The notes beneath the pieces were generated by a model that had not been told where the DNA came from, did not search any database, and saw only the letters and a program-made list of their open reading frames with translations. A stretch of 64,000 bases of DNA, taken from positions 450,163 through 514,162 of the forward strand of contig JBNKWZ010000021.1 in assembly GCA_050300015.1 (NCBI GenBank). Direction: 5' to 3'. This document shows, in pieces, positions 36,098-43,290 of the stretch. Within the stretch, counting starts at the first letter, position 1. The number at the start of each line of letters is the position of its first letter. A program made the position numbers and the translations under genes. The DNA comes from CAYZQH01 sp050300015 (GTDB lineage Bacteria; Pseudomonadota; Gammaproteobacteria; Pseudomonadales; Cellvibrionaceae).

Positions 36098-36364
36098 ATG
36101 GCTATGGTAAAAAAGAGTATTACAGTGACCGATCAACAAGATAGTTGGATTAAAGCCCAAATTGAAATGGGGCATTATGGCAACGAAAGTGAAGTATTGA
36201 GGGAGCTTATACGCGAGCGGCAGCAAAGAGAGCAAGAGTCGTCACGTGAAATCGAGCTAATTCGCTCGAAACTGATTCAGGCCGAGAAAAGTGGTTTTAC
36301 GGAACAAAGCTCCAAAGAAATACTGGAAGAAATAAAAAATGGATTAGGGCGTGACACAATATAA
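36098..36364 (+). CDS. parD: ParD/CopG-type antitoxin
   Basis: 88 residues. The N-terminal ribbon-helix-helix (Lys-Lys-Ser-Ile-Thr-Val-Thr-Asp-Gln-Gln, then Trp-Ile-Lys-Ala-Gln-Ile) is followed by Tyr-Gly-Asn-Glu-Ser-Glu-Val-Leu-Arg-Glu-Leu-Ile-Arg, the ParD signature, and a charged C-terminus that would wrap the toxin. ATG at 36098 with an AGAGG site 7 bases upstream; an earlier in-frame start is possible but less like the family. It overlaps the toxin gene by 14 bases. Its N-terminal part should bind the palindrome upstream. Confidence 0.9.
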   Translation: MAMVKKSITVTDQQDSWIKAQIEMGHYGNESEVLRELIRERQQREQESSREIELIRSKLIQAEKSGFTEQSSKEILEEIKNGLGRDTI

Positions 36365-36638
36365 ACTCACTAACGAAGCCAAAATGGACCTGGCTCGCAT
36401 CTACTGGCGTGGTGTTGAGGAGTTTGGTGAGGTCCAGGCGGAACGTTACTACGAAGCATTTTTTAGCCGGTTTGATGAGATCGCAGAGTCGCCTTTTAAA
36501 TATCAAGCGGTTGATTATATTCGCGAAGGGTATCGTCGCAGTGTGTGTGGTGTAGATAGTATCTACTATCGATAAATTGACGGTGTTGTTGAAATTATGC
36601 GAGTCTTGGGTCGGCAGGAGGCGAGCGAAACGCTATAA
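36351..36638 (+). pseudogene. parE: ParE-type toxin gene with premature stop
   Basis: The start is GTG 36351 inside parD. The frame encodes a RelE/ParE-fold protein (Tyr-Lys-Leu-Thr-Asn-Glu-Ala-Lys-Met-Asp-Leu-Ala-Arg-Ile, later Tyr-Arg-Arg-Ser-Val-Cys-Gly-Val-Asp). A TAA at 36573-36575 ends it after 74 residues, yet the same frame continues for 20 codons with the normal ParE ending (Val-Val-Glu-Ile-Met-Arg-Val-Leu-Gly-Arg-Gln-Glu) to a second TAA at 36636-36638. So the toxin is probably cut by a nonsense change that removes its last strand. ParE toxins poison DNA gyrase; the shortened one is likely inactive. Confidence 0.85.
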
Positions 36639-36785
36639 ACTCTTGATTACGCGGATATGAGCGGTTCTTCTTTCGTATTTGTACGGAATATTTTCACCCT
36701 CGAATTTTCTATAAAATTTTAGGAATGGAACTTTCCGGGCGGCTTTAAGAGGGGTTCTTATAGCGCTTTTTAACTGCTAATAAAT
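36639..36785. other. Short non-coding spacer between parE remnant and yhfG-like gene
   Basis: AT-rich and without a plausible gene on either strand. No Fic-domain gene is found here although a YhfG-like gene follows. Confidence 0.4.
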
Positions 36786-36956
36786 TTAAGTTTTTGCTGC
36801 TTTTTTGTATTTAGCTAGTAGTGCCGCTTTGGAGGAGGCTTCTACCGAAGTGGAGCTTGGGATTGTAAAACCTTCAAGTTTCAGGCAGGCACGATAGTTA
36901 CTGGACCGACTTTTTCTAGCATAAGCCTTTTTGGCCTCAAGGGATACTTTTTTCAT
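36786..36956 (-). CDS. Small YhfG-like protein (possible Fic-antitoxin relative)
   Basis: A 56-residue reading frame with a GGGGA ribosome site 4 bases before the ATG at 36956. The N-terminus Met-Lys-Lys-Val-Ser-Leu-Glu-Ala-Lys-Lys-Ala-Tyr, then Ser-Asn-Tyr-Arg-Ala-Cys-Leu-Lys-Leu-Glu-Gly-Phe, resembles the small YhfG (DUF2559) family; in enterobacteria a YhfG protein is the cognate partner of a Fic AMP-transferase. No Fic gene is nearby, so this would be an orphan. It lies 102 bases downstream of rtcR on the same strand, with a strong hairpin between them. Family assignment is from memory of short motifs and is moderate. Confidence 0.5.
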   Translation of the reverse strand: MKKVSLEAKKAYARKSRSSNYRACLKLEGFTIPSSTSVEASSKAALLAKYKKAAKT

Positions 36957-37019
36957 ATTTTCCCCGCTAGATTGAACCAGAAAATTAGCCTTATTTTAGC
37001 ATAAAAGGGAATGTTCAAT

Positions 37020-37045
37020 ACTTCGCGGATTTGAATCCGCGAAGT
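37020..37045 (-). terminator. Strong hairpin terminator behind rtcR
   Basis: A perfect 11-bp stem ACTTCGCGGAT / ATCCGCGAAGT with a 4-base loop lies 14 bases beyond the rtcR stop. The T-run is on the plus-strand side (TTTT), the minus side is only moderately T-rich, so it may stop transcription in both directions. Confidence 0.6.
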
Positions 37046-37058
37046 TTTCCGCAGTCGA

Positions 37059-38657
37059 TCAGGCTTGATTTGCTCTCTTGATCTGTTCGAATTTAATCCC
37101 ATACTTCTCTAACAATTGCTTCACTCGATGCGAGTCATTGTTCGAAGTCTTTGCTGTTCTGCTTACATTGAACAGCTTTCTCCCCGCGTCCGCCATGGAT
37201 GTCGAATTTCTACAGGCCTCAATGATAATAGATAAGACACCAATGTCGTAGGTGTCTATCGTTGCTAGTTTCTCTGGTGGTAATAGCGTTTTGACACCCG
37301 CAAAGTTATCTGTCGTGCTGGATACCCACTTCAGCTTGAGTCGTTCGATTTCTTCCTGTACGTCCTGGTCGGTAATTCGTCCGCCGCTGGCCAGTGTGCC
37401 CATTCGGGTGATGCTTGAATTTAGGTCACGAAAATTGGCAGACCAAAGCGCCTCTTTGGACCGGCCGAATTTTAAGTAGGCCTCTTTTGCCGATTTATTG
37501 AAGCGCACTCTATAGCCAGATTTATTGGCAAAGCGCTCCAACTCAAATTCTATGTTGGCTTCTAAGTCCTCGATCCTTTCTTTTAGCGAGGGAAGTTGAT
37601 AGGTCCAAAGGTCAATGCGTGCGAGAAGATCTTCTCGGAATTTCCCTGCCTTCGCTTGACGTAGTAAGTCTCTATTTGTGCCAGCGATTAATTGGAAGTC
37701 GCTTTTCGTAGAGTTGTCGGACCCAAAAGGAATAAACTTTTTATGCTCAATTGCATTTAAGAGCATTGCTTGCTCGTCAAGCCCGAGCTCGCCAATTTCG
37801 TCTAGAAAAAGCAGGCCTTTGTTGGCTTCTTTTAGTAGGCCCGGCCTGTCAGAAGAGGCGCCCGTAAAAGCGCCTCTCTTGTGGCCGAATAATGCGGACA
37901 TTGCATTTTCCCCTCGAAGGGTGGCGCAGTTGATGGCGACAAACTTACCTTCGAGTTTGCCTTTTTGTTTTCTTAGATCGAAAACTTTTTGGGCGAGTTG
38001 CGATTTCCCCGCTCCCGTTGGGCCTGTAATCAATATAGGTTCAGATGAGCGAATCGAGACTTTTTCGAGTTGCTCGATCATCTTGTTGAATTGTGCATTT
38101 TTTGTCTCAATTCCGCTTTTGAGGAAGTGCGTACCTTCTTGATGTTCCTTATTAAAGCGAGAGGCGATTTGATCATACTTCGATAGGTCTAAATCAATAA
38201 TTTGATATTGCCCAACGGGTTTTCCCCCTTTTTTGGGTGGAGAAGTTTGTAATAGCTTTGCGGGTATTTGTCGCGCCTCGCTGAGCAGGAACCAGCATAT
38301 TTGCGCCACATGGGTGCCCGTAGTGATGTGAATAAAATATTCCTCACTTTCTGGGCTGAAGTTGTAGCTTTCTGACAGGTCCAGCAGCTTGCTATATACA
38401 TTTTCAAAATCCCAAGGGGAATGAAAGTTAACAAGGTGGGGCACCACCTCCGTTTCGGGGGACACAAGCTGAATATCTTCCGTGACTTGTTTGGCGAGCC
38501 CTTGAGCGTGGTTGTCAAAGAGCAGTTCTAACCGGTCTACAACAAAGTCGTTGTGCTGGCACATAGAGAGTGTTGGGCGCCATCGCTCCCAGCGCTCGTT
38601 TCCCTTTCCTCTGCGATCGAGGGTCGTGCCCAATATGCTGAATATTACGTTTTTCAT
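37059..38657 (-). CDS. rtcR: RtcR, sigma54-dependent activator of RNA repair genes
   Basis: 532 residues, full length. The N-terminal half (1-180) is the RtcR CARF-like ligand domain (Met-Lys-Asn-Val-Ile-Phe-Ser-Ile-Leu-Gly-Thr-Thr-Leu-Asp, later His-Ile-Thr-Thr-Gly-Thr-His). The central AAA+ domain has Walker A Gly-Pro-Thr-Gly-Ala-Gly-Lys-Ser (212-219), the sigma54 contact loop Gly-Ala-Phe-Thr-Gly-Ala (262-267) and Walker B Phe-Leu-Asp-Glu-Ile-Gly. A C-terminal helix-turn-helix follows. In the family the CARF domain senses an RNA-end signal and activates rtcBA. It is divergent from rtcB, with a sigma54 promoter in between; a TATAAT on the minus strand at 38675-38670 may start its own transcript. 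Confidence 0.96.
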   Translation of the reverse strand: MKNVIFSILGTTLDRRGKGNERWERWRPTLSMCQHNDFVVDRLELLFDNHAQGLAKQVTEDIQLVSPETEVVPHLVNFHSPWDFENVYSKLLDLSESYNFSPESEEYFIHITTGTHVAQICWFLLSEARQIPAKLLQTSPPKKGGKPVGQYQIIDLDLSKYDQIASRFNKEHQEGTHFLKSGIETKNAQFNKMIEQLEKVSIRSSEPILITGPTGAGKSQLAQKVFDLRKQKGKLEGKFVAINCATLRGENAMSALFGHKRGAFTGASSDRPGLLKEANKGLLFLDEIGELGLDEQAMLLNAIEHKKFIPFGSDNSTKSDFQLIAGTNRDLLRQAKAGKFREDLLARIDLWTYQLPSLKERIEDLEANIEFELERFANKSGYRVRFNKSAKEAYLKFGRSKEALWSANFRDLNSSITRMGTLASGGRITDQDVQEEIERLKLKWVSSTTDNFAGVKTLLPPEKLATIDTYDIGVLSIIIEACRNSTSMADAGRKLFNVSRTAKTSNNDSHRVKQLLEKYGIKFEQIKRANQA

Positions 38658-38804
38658 GCTATCAAATATATTATAAGAGTATCGAAAAAGATATATTGGA
38701 ACGACTTGTGGTAACCGATGGAGTCTTTAAAAAAGCCTGATGATGGATTATAAACATAATAAAAACAGATGGTTATAAGGTTTTTAGCGATAAACTAGAA
38801 AAGT

Positions 38805-38820
38805 TGGTACCACCTTTGCA
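38805..38820 (+). promoter_or_regulatory. Sigma54 (-24/-12) promoter of the rtcBA operon
   Basis: TGGTAC-N5-TTGCA matches the -24/-12 consensus (TGGCAC-N5-TTGCW) with one mismatch and exact 12-base spacing between GG and GC. It faces rtcB, about 114 bases before its start, in the rtcR-rtcB divergent spacer, as expected for an RtcR-controlled promoter. RtcR sites should lie between 38658 and 38800; I could not define them. Confidence 0.85.
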
Positions 38821-38933
38821 TTAAGTTGGATATGCAGACTTAATCAAACAGAAATCAATAAGCCAAATGTCATATCCGTGCTGATTAGTGTTAGCAAGGA
38901 GGGATGACGAAAGCGCGTGTAAAGGAGCTGGTC

Positions 38934-40160
38934 ATGAGCGAAGCAAGCTATGAAGTGATGCAAGATGGTGGTGTACCGATCAAATCGTGGACTAAGGGTG
39001 TGCCATTTGAAGATAAAGCCAGAAGTCAGCTGAAGAATATTTCGCGCATGCCATTTATACATAAGTGGGTTGCGGCGATGCCGGATGTACATCTTGGTAA
39101 AGGCGCGACGATTGGTTCGGTTGTACCCACGGTGGGGGCGGTTATTCCTGCTGCGGTGGGAGTGGATATTGGTTGCGGGATGATGGCCGTGAAAACAAGC
39201 CTGACAGCTAAAGATCTGCCGGACAACTTATTGGGTATTCGCTCAGTGATTGAGGCGGCTGTGCCACACGGGCGATCTAACCGCGCAAGGGGTGACAGGG
39301 ATAAAGGTGCGTGGGCAAATGCTCCCGACGATGTGGCGGGTGCGTGGGCACCGTTAGCCAATCAGTTTGATGCATTGAAAGAAAAACACGCTGTTTTAAA
39401 AAATACAAACAACCTGAACCATCTTGGCACGCTGGGTACAGGTAATCACTTTATCGAGATGTGTCTGGATGAGCATCAAGGCGTTTGGTTGATGCTGCAC
39501 AGCGGTTCTCGTGGTGTCGGGAATCGCATCGGCACACATTTTATAGAGTTGGCAAAGAAGGATATGGAACGTTGGCACATTCGTCTGCCTGATGCTGATC
39601 TGGCTTATCTGCCTGAAGGAAGTGAGCACTTTGATCAGTACGTTGAGGCGGTGGAGTGGGCCCAACATTTCGCACGGGTGAACAGAGAGGTCATGATGGC
39701 GCGTGTGATTGGTGCCGTAAAGAAAGTGCTTGGTCGAGAGTTCGAAGCGCGAATGGAAGCGGTGAACTGTCACCACAACTATATCTCGAGAGAAAACCAT
39801 TACGGAAAAAATGTACTGGTTACTCGTAAAGGTGCTGTGCGAGCTCGTGAAGGTGAGATGGGGATTATTCCTGGAAGTATGGGCGCTAAGTCGTTCATCG
39901 TCCGAGGTCTGGGAAATGAAGAAAGTTTTTGCAGTTGCAGCCATGGGGCTGGAAGAGTGATGTCTCGTACCCAGGCTAAAAAAGTCGTATCGCTTGATGA
40001 GCATAAATTGGCAACGGCGGATGTGGAGTGCCGTAAGGATGAAGGTGTGATCGATGAAACGCCTTCTGCCTACAAGCCGATTGAAAAGGTCATGGCAGCG
40101 CAGAAAGACTTAGTGGAAATTGTATATACCCTAAAGCAGATTGTCTGTGTCAAAGGTTAA
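38934..40160 (+). CDS. rtcB: RNA-splicing ligase RtcB
   Basis: 408 residues from the ATG at 38934, the same length as E. coli RtcB, with an AAAGGAG ribosome site 6 bases upstream. An ATG at 38904 is in frame but has its Shine-Dalgarno directly abutting it. Metal ligands and catalytic features are present: Val-Asp-Ile-Gly-Cys-Gly-Met, Asn-Cys-His-His-Asn-Tyr, Gly-Ser-Met-Gly-Ala-Lys-Ser and the guanylylated His in Cys-Ser-His-Gly-Ala-Gly-Arg. It joins 2',3'-cyclic phosphate or 3'-phosphate RNA ends to 5'-OH ends, using GTP and Mn2+. First gene of the operon with rtcA. Confidence 0.97.
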   Translation: MSEASYEVMQDGGVPIKSWTKGVPFEDKARSQLKNISRMPFIHKWVAAMPDVHLGKGATIGSVVPTVGAVIPAAVGVDIGCGMMAVKTSLTAKDLPDNLLGIRSVIEAAVPHGRSNRARGDRDKGAWANAPDDVAGAWAPLANQFDALKEKHAVLKNTNNLNHLGTLGTGNHFIEMCLDEHQGVWLMLHSGSRGVGNRIGTHFIELAKKDMERWHIRLPDADLAYLPEGSEHFDQYVEAVEWAQHFARVNREVMMARVIGAVKKVLGREFEARMEAVNCHHNYISRENHYGKNVLVTRKGAVRAREGEMGIIPGSMGAKSFIVRGLGNEESFCSCSHGAGRVMSRTQAKKVVSLDEHKLATADVECRKDEGVIDETPSAYKPIEKVMAAQKDLVEIVYTLKQIVCVKG

Positions 40161-40244
40161 CAAGGATGAATTTTTATGCCAGGGGACGGCATACCAAAAG
40201 GACGATGGGTGTGTTGGTAACACTAAAATAATTAGAGAATTAAA

Positions 40245-41309
40245 ATGAAAACGATAGATGGTTCACATGGCGAAGGTGGTGGTCAAATTTTCCGCACATC
40301 GCTCACCTTGGCAATGGTTTTAGGTGTACCAGTGTGTGTAAAAAATATTCGCGCTGGTAGAAATAAGCCGGGGCTGCTTCGCCAGCATTTAGCGTGTTTA
40401 AACGCGGCAAAGGCAATAAGTAATGCTGATGTCGAGGGCGGAAATATCGGCTCGCAGGAAGTGATATTTTCACCAGGGAAGGTGCAGGGCGGGAAATTTG
40501 AGTTCTCAGTCGGAACGGCAGGGAGCACGACATTAATATTTCAAACACTATTATTGCCGCTTTTGTTCTCTGGTAAAGAGAGTTGTATTACTTTGTCTGG
40601 TGGAACACACAATGGCATGGCACCCAGTTATGAATTTTTAGCCCTTAGCTTTTTGCCGCTTATACGTGCAATGGGTGGAGATGTTCAATCTCATCTTGAG
40701 AATTATGGATTTTATCCGGTGGGTGGTGGTATTTGGAAGGCTGAAATAAAGCCAGTAAAGGCGCTAGAGCCTTTGCACCTCAACGCAGTAGGTGAGACGC
40801 GTGAGCTTAGAGCTGTGGCGGTATCGAGCAAAATACCGCGGCATGTTGCGGAGCGAGAGCTCGTCCAGGTCCTTACTAACTACGAGCTGGATGAAATTGC
40901 AGCCGAGGTTCGAGAAGTGCGATCAGTTGGGCCTGGAAATATGTTGTCTTTACAGCGCTCACAAGATGGATTTGTAAATGTATTTGATAGCTTTGGTCAG
41001 AAAAATGTAAGTGCTGAAAAAGTCGCTAATAAAGCTATTCGTATGCTGCGGCACTTCGAGCAAGCAAATGTGACAGTAGATGAGCATCTGGCTGACCAGC
41101 TTTTACTACCCATGATTTTTGGTAAGGGTGGTAGCTTTACGACGACTGAACCGTCACAACACCTTTTAACCAATGTTCATGTTATTGAGCAGTTTGTTGG
41201 CAAGAGAGCGCTGTTAACGAAGTTGAGTGATAGGGCATGGCGAGTAGATGTAAAAGGTTTTGCACTCGATCTTGATTGCTCTGCAGTTGATGTGGGTTTA
41301 ACTTTTTGA
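40245..41309 (+). CDS. rtcA: RNA 3'-terminal phosphate cyclase RtcA
   Basis: 354 residues. N-terminal Gly-Glu-Gly-Gly-Gly-Gln-Ile, Ala-Gly-Ser-Thr-Thr-Leu-Ile-Phe-Gln and the nucleophile His in Asp-Glu-His-Leu-Ala-Asp-Gln near residue 285 identify the cyclase. It converts 3'-phosphate ends to 2',3'-cyclic phosphates, the substrate form for RtcB. It follows rtcB by 84 bases. Base composition is more AT-rich than the core genes to the left, in line with an acquired region. Confidence 0.95.
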   Translation: MKTIDGSHGEGGGQIFRTSLTLAMVLGVPVCVKNIRAGRNKPGLLRQHLACLNAAKAISNADVEGGNIGSQEVIFSPGKVQGGKFEFSVGTAGSTTLIFQTLLLPLLFSGKESCITLSGGTHNGMAPSYEFLALSFLPLIRAMGGDVQSHLENYGFYPVGGGIWKAEIKPVKALEPLHLNAVGETRELRAVAVSSKIPRHVAERELVQVLTNYELDEIAAEVREVRSVGPGNMLSLQRSQDGFVNVFDSFGQKNVSAEKVANKAIRMLRHFEQANVTVDEHLADQLLLPMIFGKGGSFTTTEPSQHLLTNVHVIEQFVGKRALLTKLSDRAWRVDVKGFALDLDCSAVDVGLTF

Positions 41310-41481
41310 TTTTGTACGGATTTGGTGGGTGCTTTATGGCTTGGTTTCAGACATAAAGTGCCCGCTTCACAGAAGTTTATATCTCTGCCGAGGGTTAGCG
41401 GTACTGGTTCTGTATGCCAGGCTGGCGCAAGCGTCTCTGACGTATTGTGTACCAATTCGAAAGCAGGAATAAGCTACCACT
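41310..41481. other. Spacer between rtcA and the tRNA-like gene
   Basis: 172 bases without a plausible gene or obvious terminator, so transcription from the rtc promoter may run into the tRNA-like elements. Confidence 0.35.
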
Positions 41482-41555
41482 GTTTTTGTAGCTCAGTTGG
41501 GTAGAGCACTCGATTTATAATCGACCTGGCGTGGGTTCGAATCCCACCAGAAACA
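41482..41555 (+). tRNA. tRNA-Ile(TAT)-like gene, no encoded CCA
   Basis: A full cloverleaf can be drawn: acceptor GTTTTTG / CAGAAAC (7 pairs, one G-U), D arm GCTC-AGTTGGGTA-GAGC, anticodon stem CTCGA / TCGAC (four pairs plus one C-C mismatch) with loop TTTATAA, and T arm GTGGG-TTCGAAT-CCCAC. The anticodon is TAT, which would read AUA. In most bacteria AUA is read by a CAT-anticodon tRNA with lysidine, so a TAT anticodon is rare. The 3' end continues ACAA instead of ACCA, so CCA is not encoded, unlike the Cys and Leu tRNAs of this genome. It lies downstream of rtcA on the same strand and may be a bait or a replacement tRNA for a damage-repair system. Confidence 0.7.
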
Positions 41556-41556
41556 C

Positions 41557-41640
41557 AATGTCGTCTTTTAAACGACTTCAATGGTAAGGGTCGAGAGACC
41601 TCGAGGTTCGAATCCTCACAAGATTAGGGTTCTTGATACA
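41557..41640 (+). ncRNA. Second tRNA-like RNA (Y-RNA-like or degenerate tRNA)
   Basis: Directly behind the tRNA-like gene three ordered elements appear: a perfect 5-bp hairpin GTCGT / ACGAC with a 7-base loop CTTTTAA that looks like a Lys(UUU) anticodon arm; a stretch TTCAATGGTAAGG that looks like a D-loop; a perfect GGTC-GAGA-GACC hairpin with a GNRA loop; and a T arm with GGTTCGAATCC. The 3' strand CAAGATT pairs with AATGTCG at 5 of 7 positions. It is not a normal tRNA, because the order of arms is wrong or the D arm is missing. Such tRNA mimics are known for bacterial Y RNAs, which in Salmonella lie in the rsr-yrl-rtc locus. No Rsr/Ro60 gene is present here. The downstream part to about 41830 is also non-coding. 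Confidence 0.45.
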
Positions 41641-41936
41641 AAAACCTACGAGAGGTCCATGGTCTTGATTTGGACTACTTCGTTGCGAAAGCGATGATGT
41701 TAGGAGAACTCCAGGCGCCGACAATGTAGCCGGGTCAGATGGGTCGAATCAGCACGAAGACATACTACGGATATGACACGTTTATATGCCACCTCAACAG
41801 ATAGTGATGATTGCAGGGTGAGTGATAAATAAGTTTATTCCTCTGGTTTAAATTCCTGTTGATTTTAAGTTTGATCCTCCTGTATTCGAGGGTGGGCCTC
41901 GCCATTTATTAATATCATTAGGCAAAAGGAAATACG

Positions 41937-43082
41937 ATGTTACTTTTCAAAACAGTTGATATTGCCGATAACGAACGAGCCCTGCTATTTGATCGAGATC
42001 GGCTACAAAAAGTGCTTGGCCCGGGCAGGCACCGCCTGCGTACCTTTGGGCGAAAGTTAACCGTTGAAAAATACGATATCACGTCGGTGCGCTTTGAACA
42101 TCCAAAGCTGAAGTTTTTGGTGCGCCAATACCACGCACTTTTTGAAGACTTTGTAGATGTGTTCGATCTGAATGACAGCGAGGTCGGTGTTATCTATCGG
42201 GATCAAAAAATCTCAGACATTCTACCTCCAGGTAATTTGTTGGTCGGGTGGAGGGGTGCTGAAGATGTTCGAGTTGATATCGTAGATATCACCAAGAGCT
42301 TTGAGATCAAGGATGAGCTTGTAGCACTTTTGGGAAGAGGTGTAAAAATTGGCACCAGCCGACAGGTCGCAAATGCGATTAATTATGTGGAAGTGCCAGA
42401 CGAGCACGTTGGGTTGCTTCAAGTTAACGGTAAGTTAGAGCGTGTGCTTAACACGGGACCTTACGCCTTTTGGCGTTACAACCGATCAGTGGTTGTGAAG
42501 CTGCTTGATTTACGTGTTCAGACGATCGACGTCAGTGGTCAAGAAATCTTGACCAAAGATCGAGTAAGTTTACGTATTAACTTGTCAGCCAGCTACAACA
42601 TTACCGGTCCAGAAACAGTTGCGCTAAAACTGAAAGACTACTCAAGCTTTCTTTATTTAGAGCTGCAATTGCGATTGCGAGAGGCTGTGGGTACAAAACT
42701 GCTAGATGAGTTGCTCGCAGATAAGGGTGCCCTCAATTCAGTCATCGCCAATGGCGTAAGCGAGAAGCTTGCCGAGTTTGGTATTAAGTTGCGTAGCGTT
42801 GGTGTAAAAGACATTATCCTACCTGGCGATATGAAGGTGATACTAAATCAGGTGGTCGAAGCCCAAAAAGAAGCCGAGGCCAACGTGATTAAACGCCGCG
42901 AGGAAACTCAAGCGATGCGATCGCTTCACAACACCGCGAAGGTAATGGAAAATAATCCAGTGCTTTTGCGATTGAAAGAGCTCGAGGCGCTAGAACGAAT
43001 CACTGCAAAAATCGATAAGATTTCGGTGTACGGTGGTTTAGATAGTGTTTTGAACGATATGGTTAAGATAGCTCCATCTTAA
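41937..43082 (+). CDS. Slipin-family SPFH/Band-7 protein
   Basis: 381 residues. The SPFH domain covers about 180-320 (Tyr-Val-Glu-Val-Pro-Asp-Glu-His-Val-Gly, Ile-Asp-Val-Ser-Gly-Gln-Glu-Ile-Leu-Thr-Lys-Asp), followed by a coiled-coil (Val-Val-Glu-Ala-Gln-Lys-Glu-Ala-Glu-Ala-Asn) and a short hydrophobic-poor tail. The usual N-terminal membrane anchor is not obvious; instead there is a 180-residue leading region that repeats a beta-rich pattern. Slipin genes are repeatedly found beside rtcB-rtcA in bacteria, so it probably belongs to the RNA-repair operon, although its job there is not known. The gap of 855 bases from rtcA contains the two tRNA-like elements. Confidence 0.88.
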   Translation: MLLFKTVDIADNERALLFDRDRLQKVLGPGRHRLRTFGRKLTVEKYDITSVRFEHPKLKFLVRQYHALFEDFVDVFDLNDSEVGVIYRDQKISDILPPGNLLVGWRGAEDVRVDIVDITKSFEIKDELVALLGRGVKIGTSRQVANAINYVEVPDEHVGLLQVNGKLERVLNTGPYAFWRYNRSVVVKLLDLRVQTIDVSGQEILTKDRVSLRINLSASYNITGPETVALKLKDYSSFLYLELQLRLREAVGTKLLDELLADKGALNSVIANGVSEKLAEFGIKLRSVGVKDIILPGDMKVILNQVVEAQKEAEANVIKRREETQAMRSLHNTAKVMENNPVLLRLKELEALERITAKIDKISVYGGLDSVLNDMVKIAPS

Positions 43083-43091
43083 TCTGCGTCT

Positions 43092-43290
43092 GATTAATTC
43101 CAGATAGCTTCTGGCATTCAGAGCTTTTTGAAATCAAGGCAGTGATTTAACTGTTTTTAGCTCCTGCAAAAACGGCATTTCCGCCATTCATGGCGGTCAA
43201 GTCATACTGGTGGTCTGACGAAAATCACTAACGAAGAGTTCGGAAAGCTCAGAAAGCCCCGAAGGGCGCGGCTTCAAAGCCCTTCTGAGG
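43092..43290. repeat. Dispersed repeat, copy 1, with a 65-base insert
   Basis: Two blocks match the right-end repeat at 63671-63800: a 5' block (43092-43135, near-identical) and a 3' block with a 52-base exact match (43197-43248). In this copy the blocks are separated by about 65 bases (43137-43201) carrying a perfect CCGCCAT / ATGGCGG hairpin, and the sequence TCAAG occurs at both edges of the insert. The copy at 63.7 kb has the blocks directly joined. It looks like a small non-autonomous insertion with a 5-base target duplication. Confidence 0.7.

Noticed and set aside
38904..38933. ATG at 38904 as the rtcB start
   Set aside because: The ribosome site would touch the start codon and the extra ten residues are absent in RtcB proteins; 38934 fits length and spacing.
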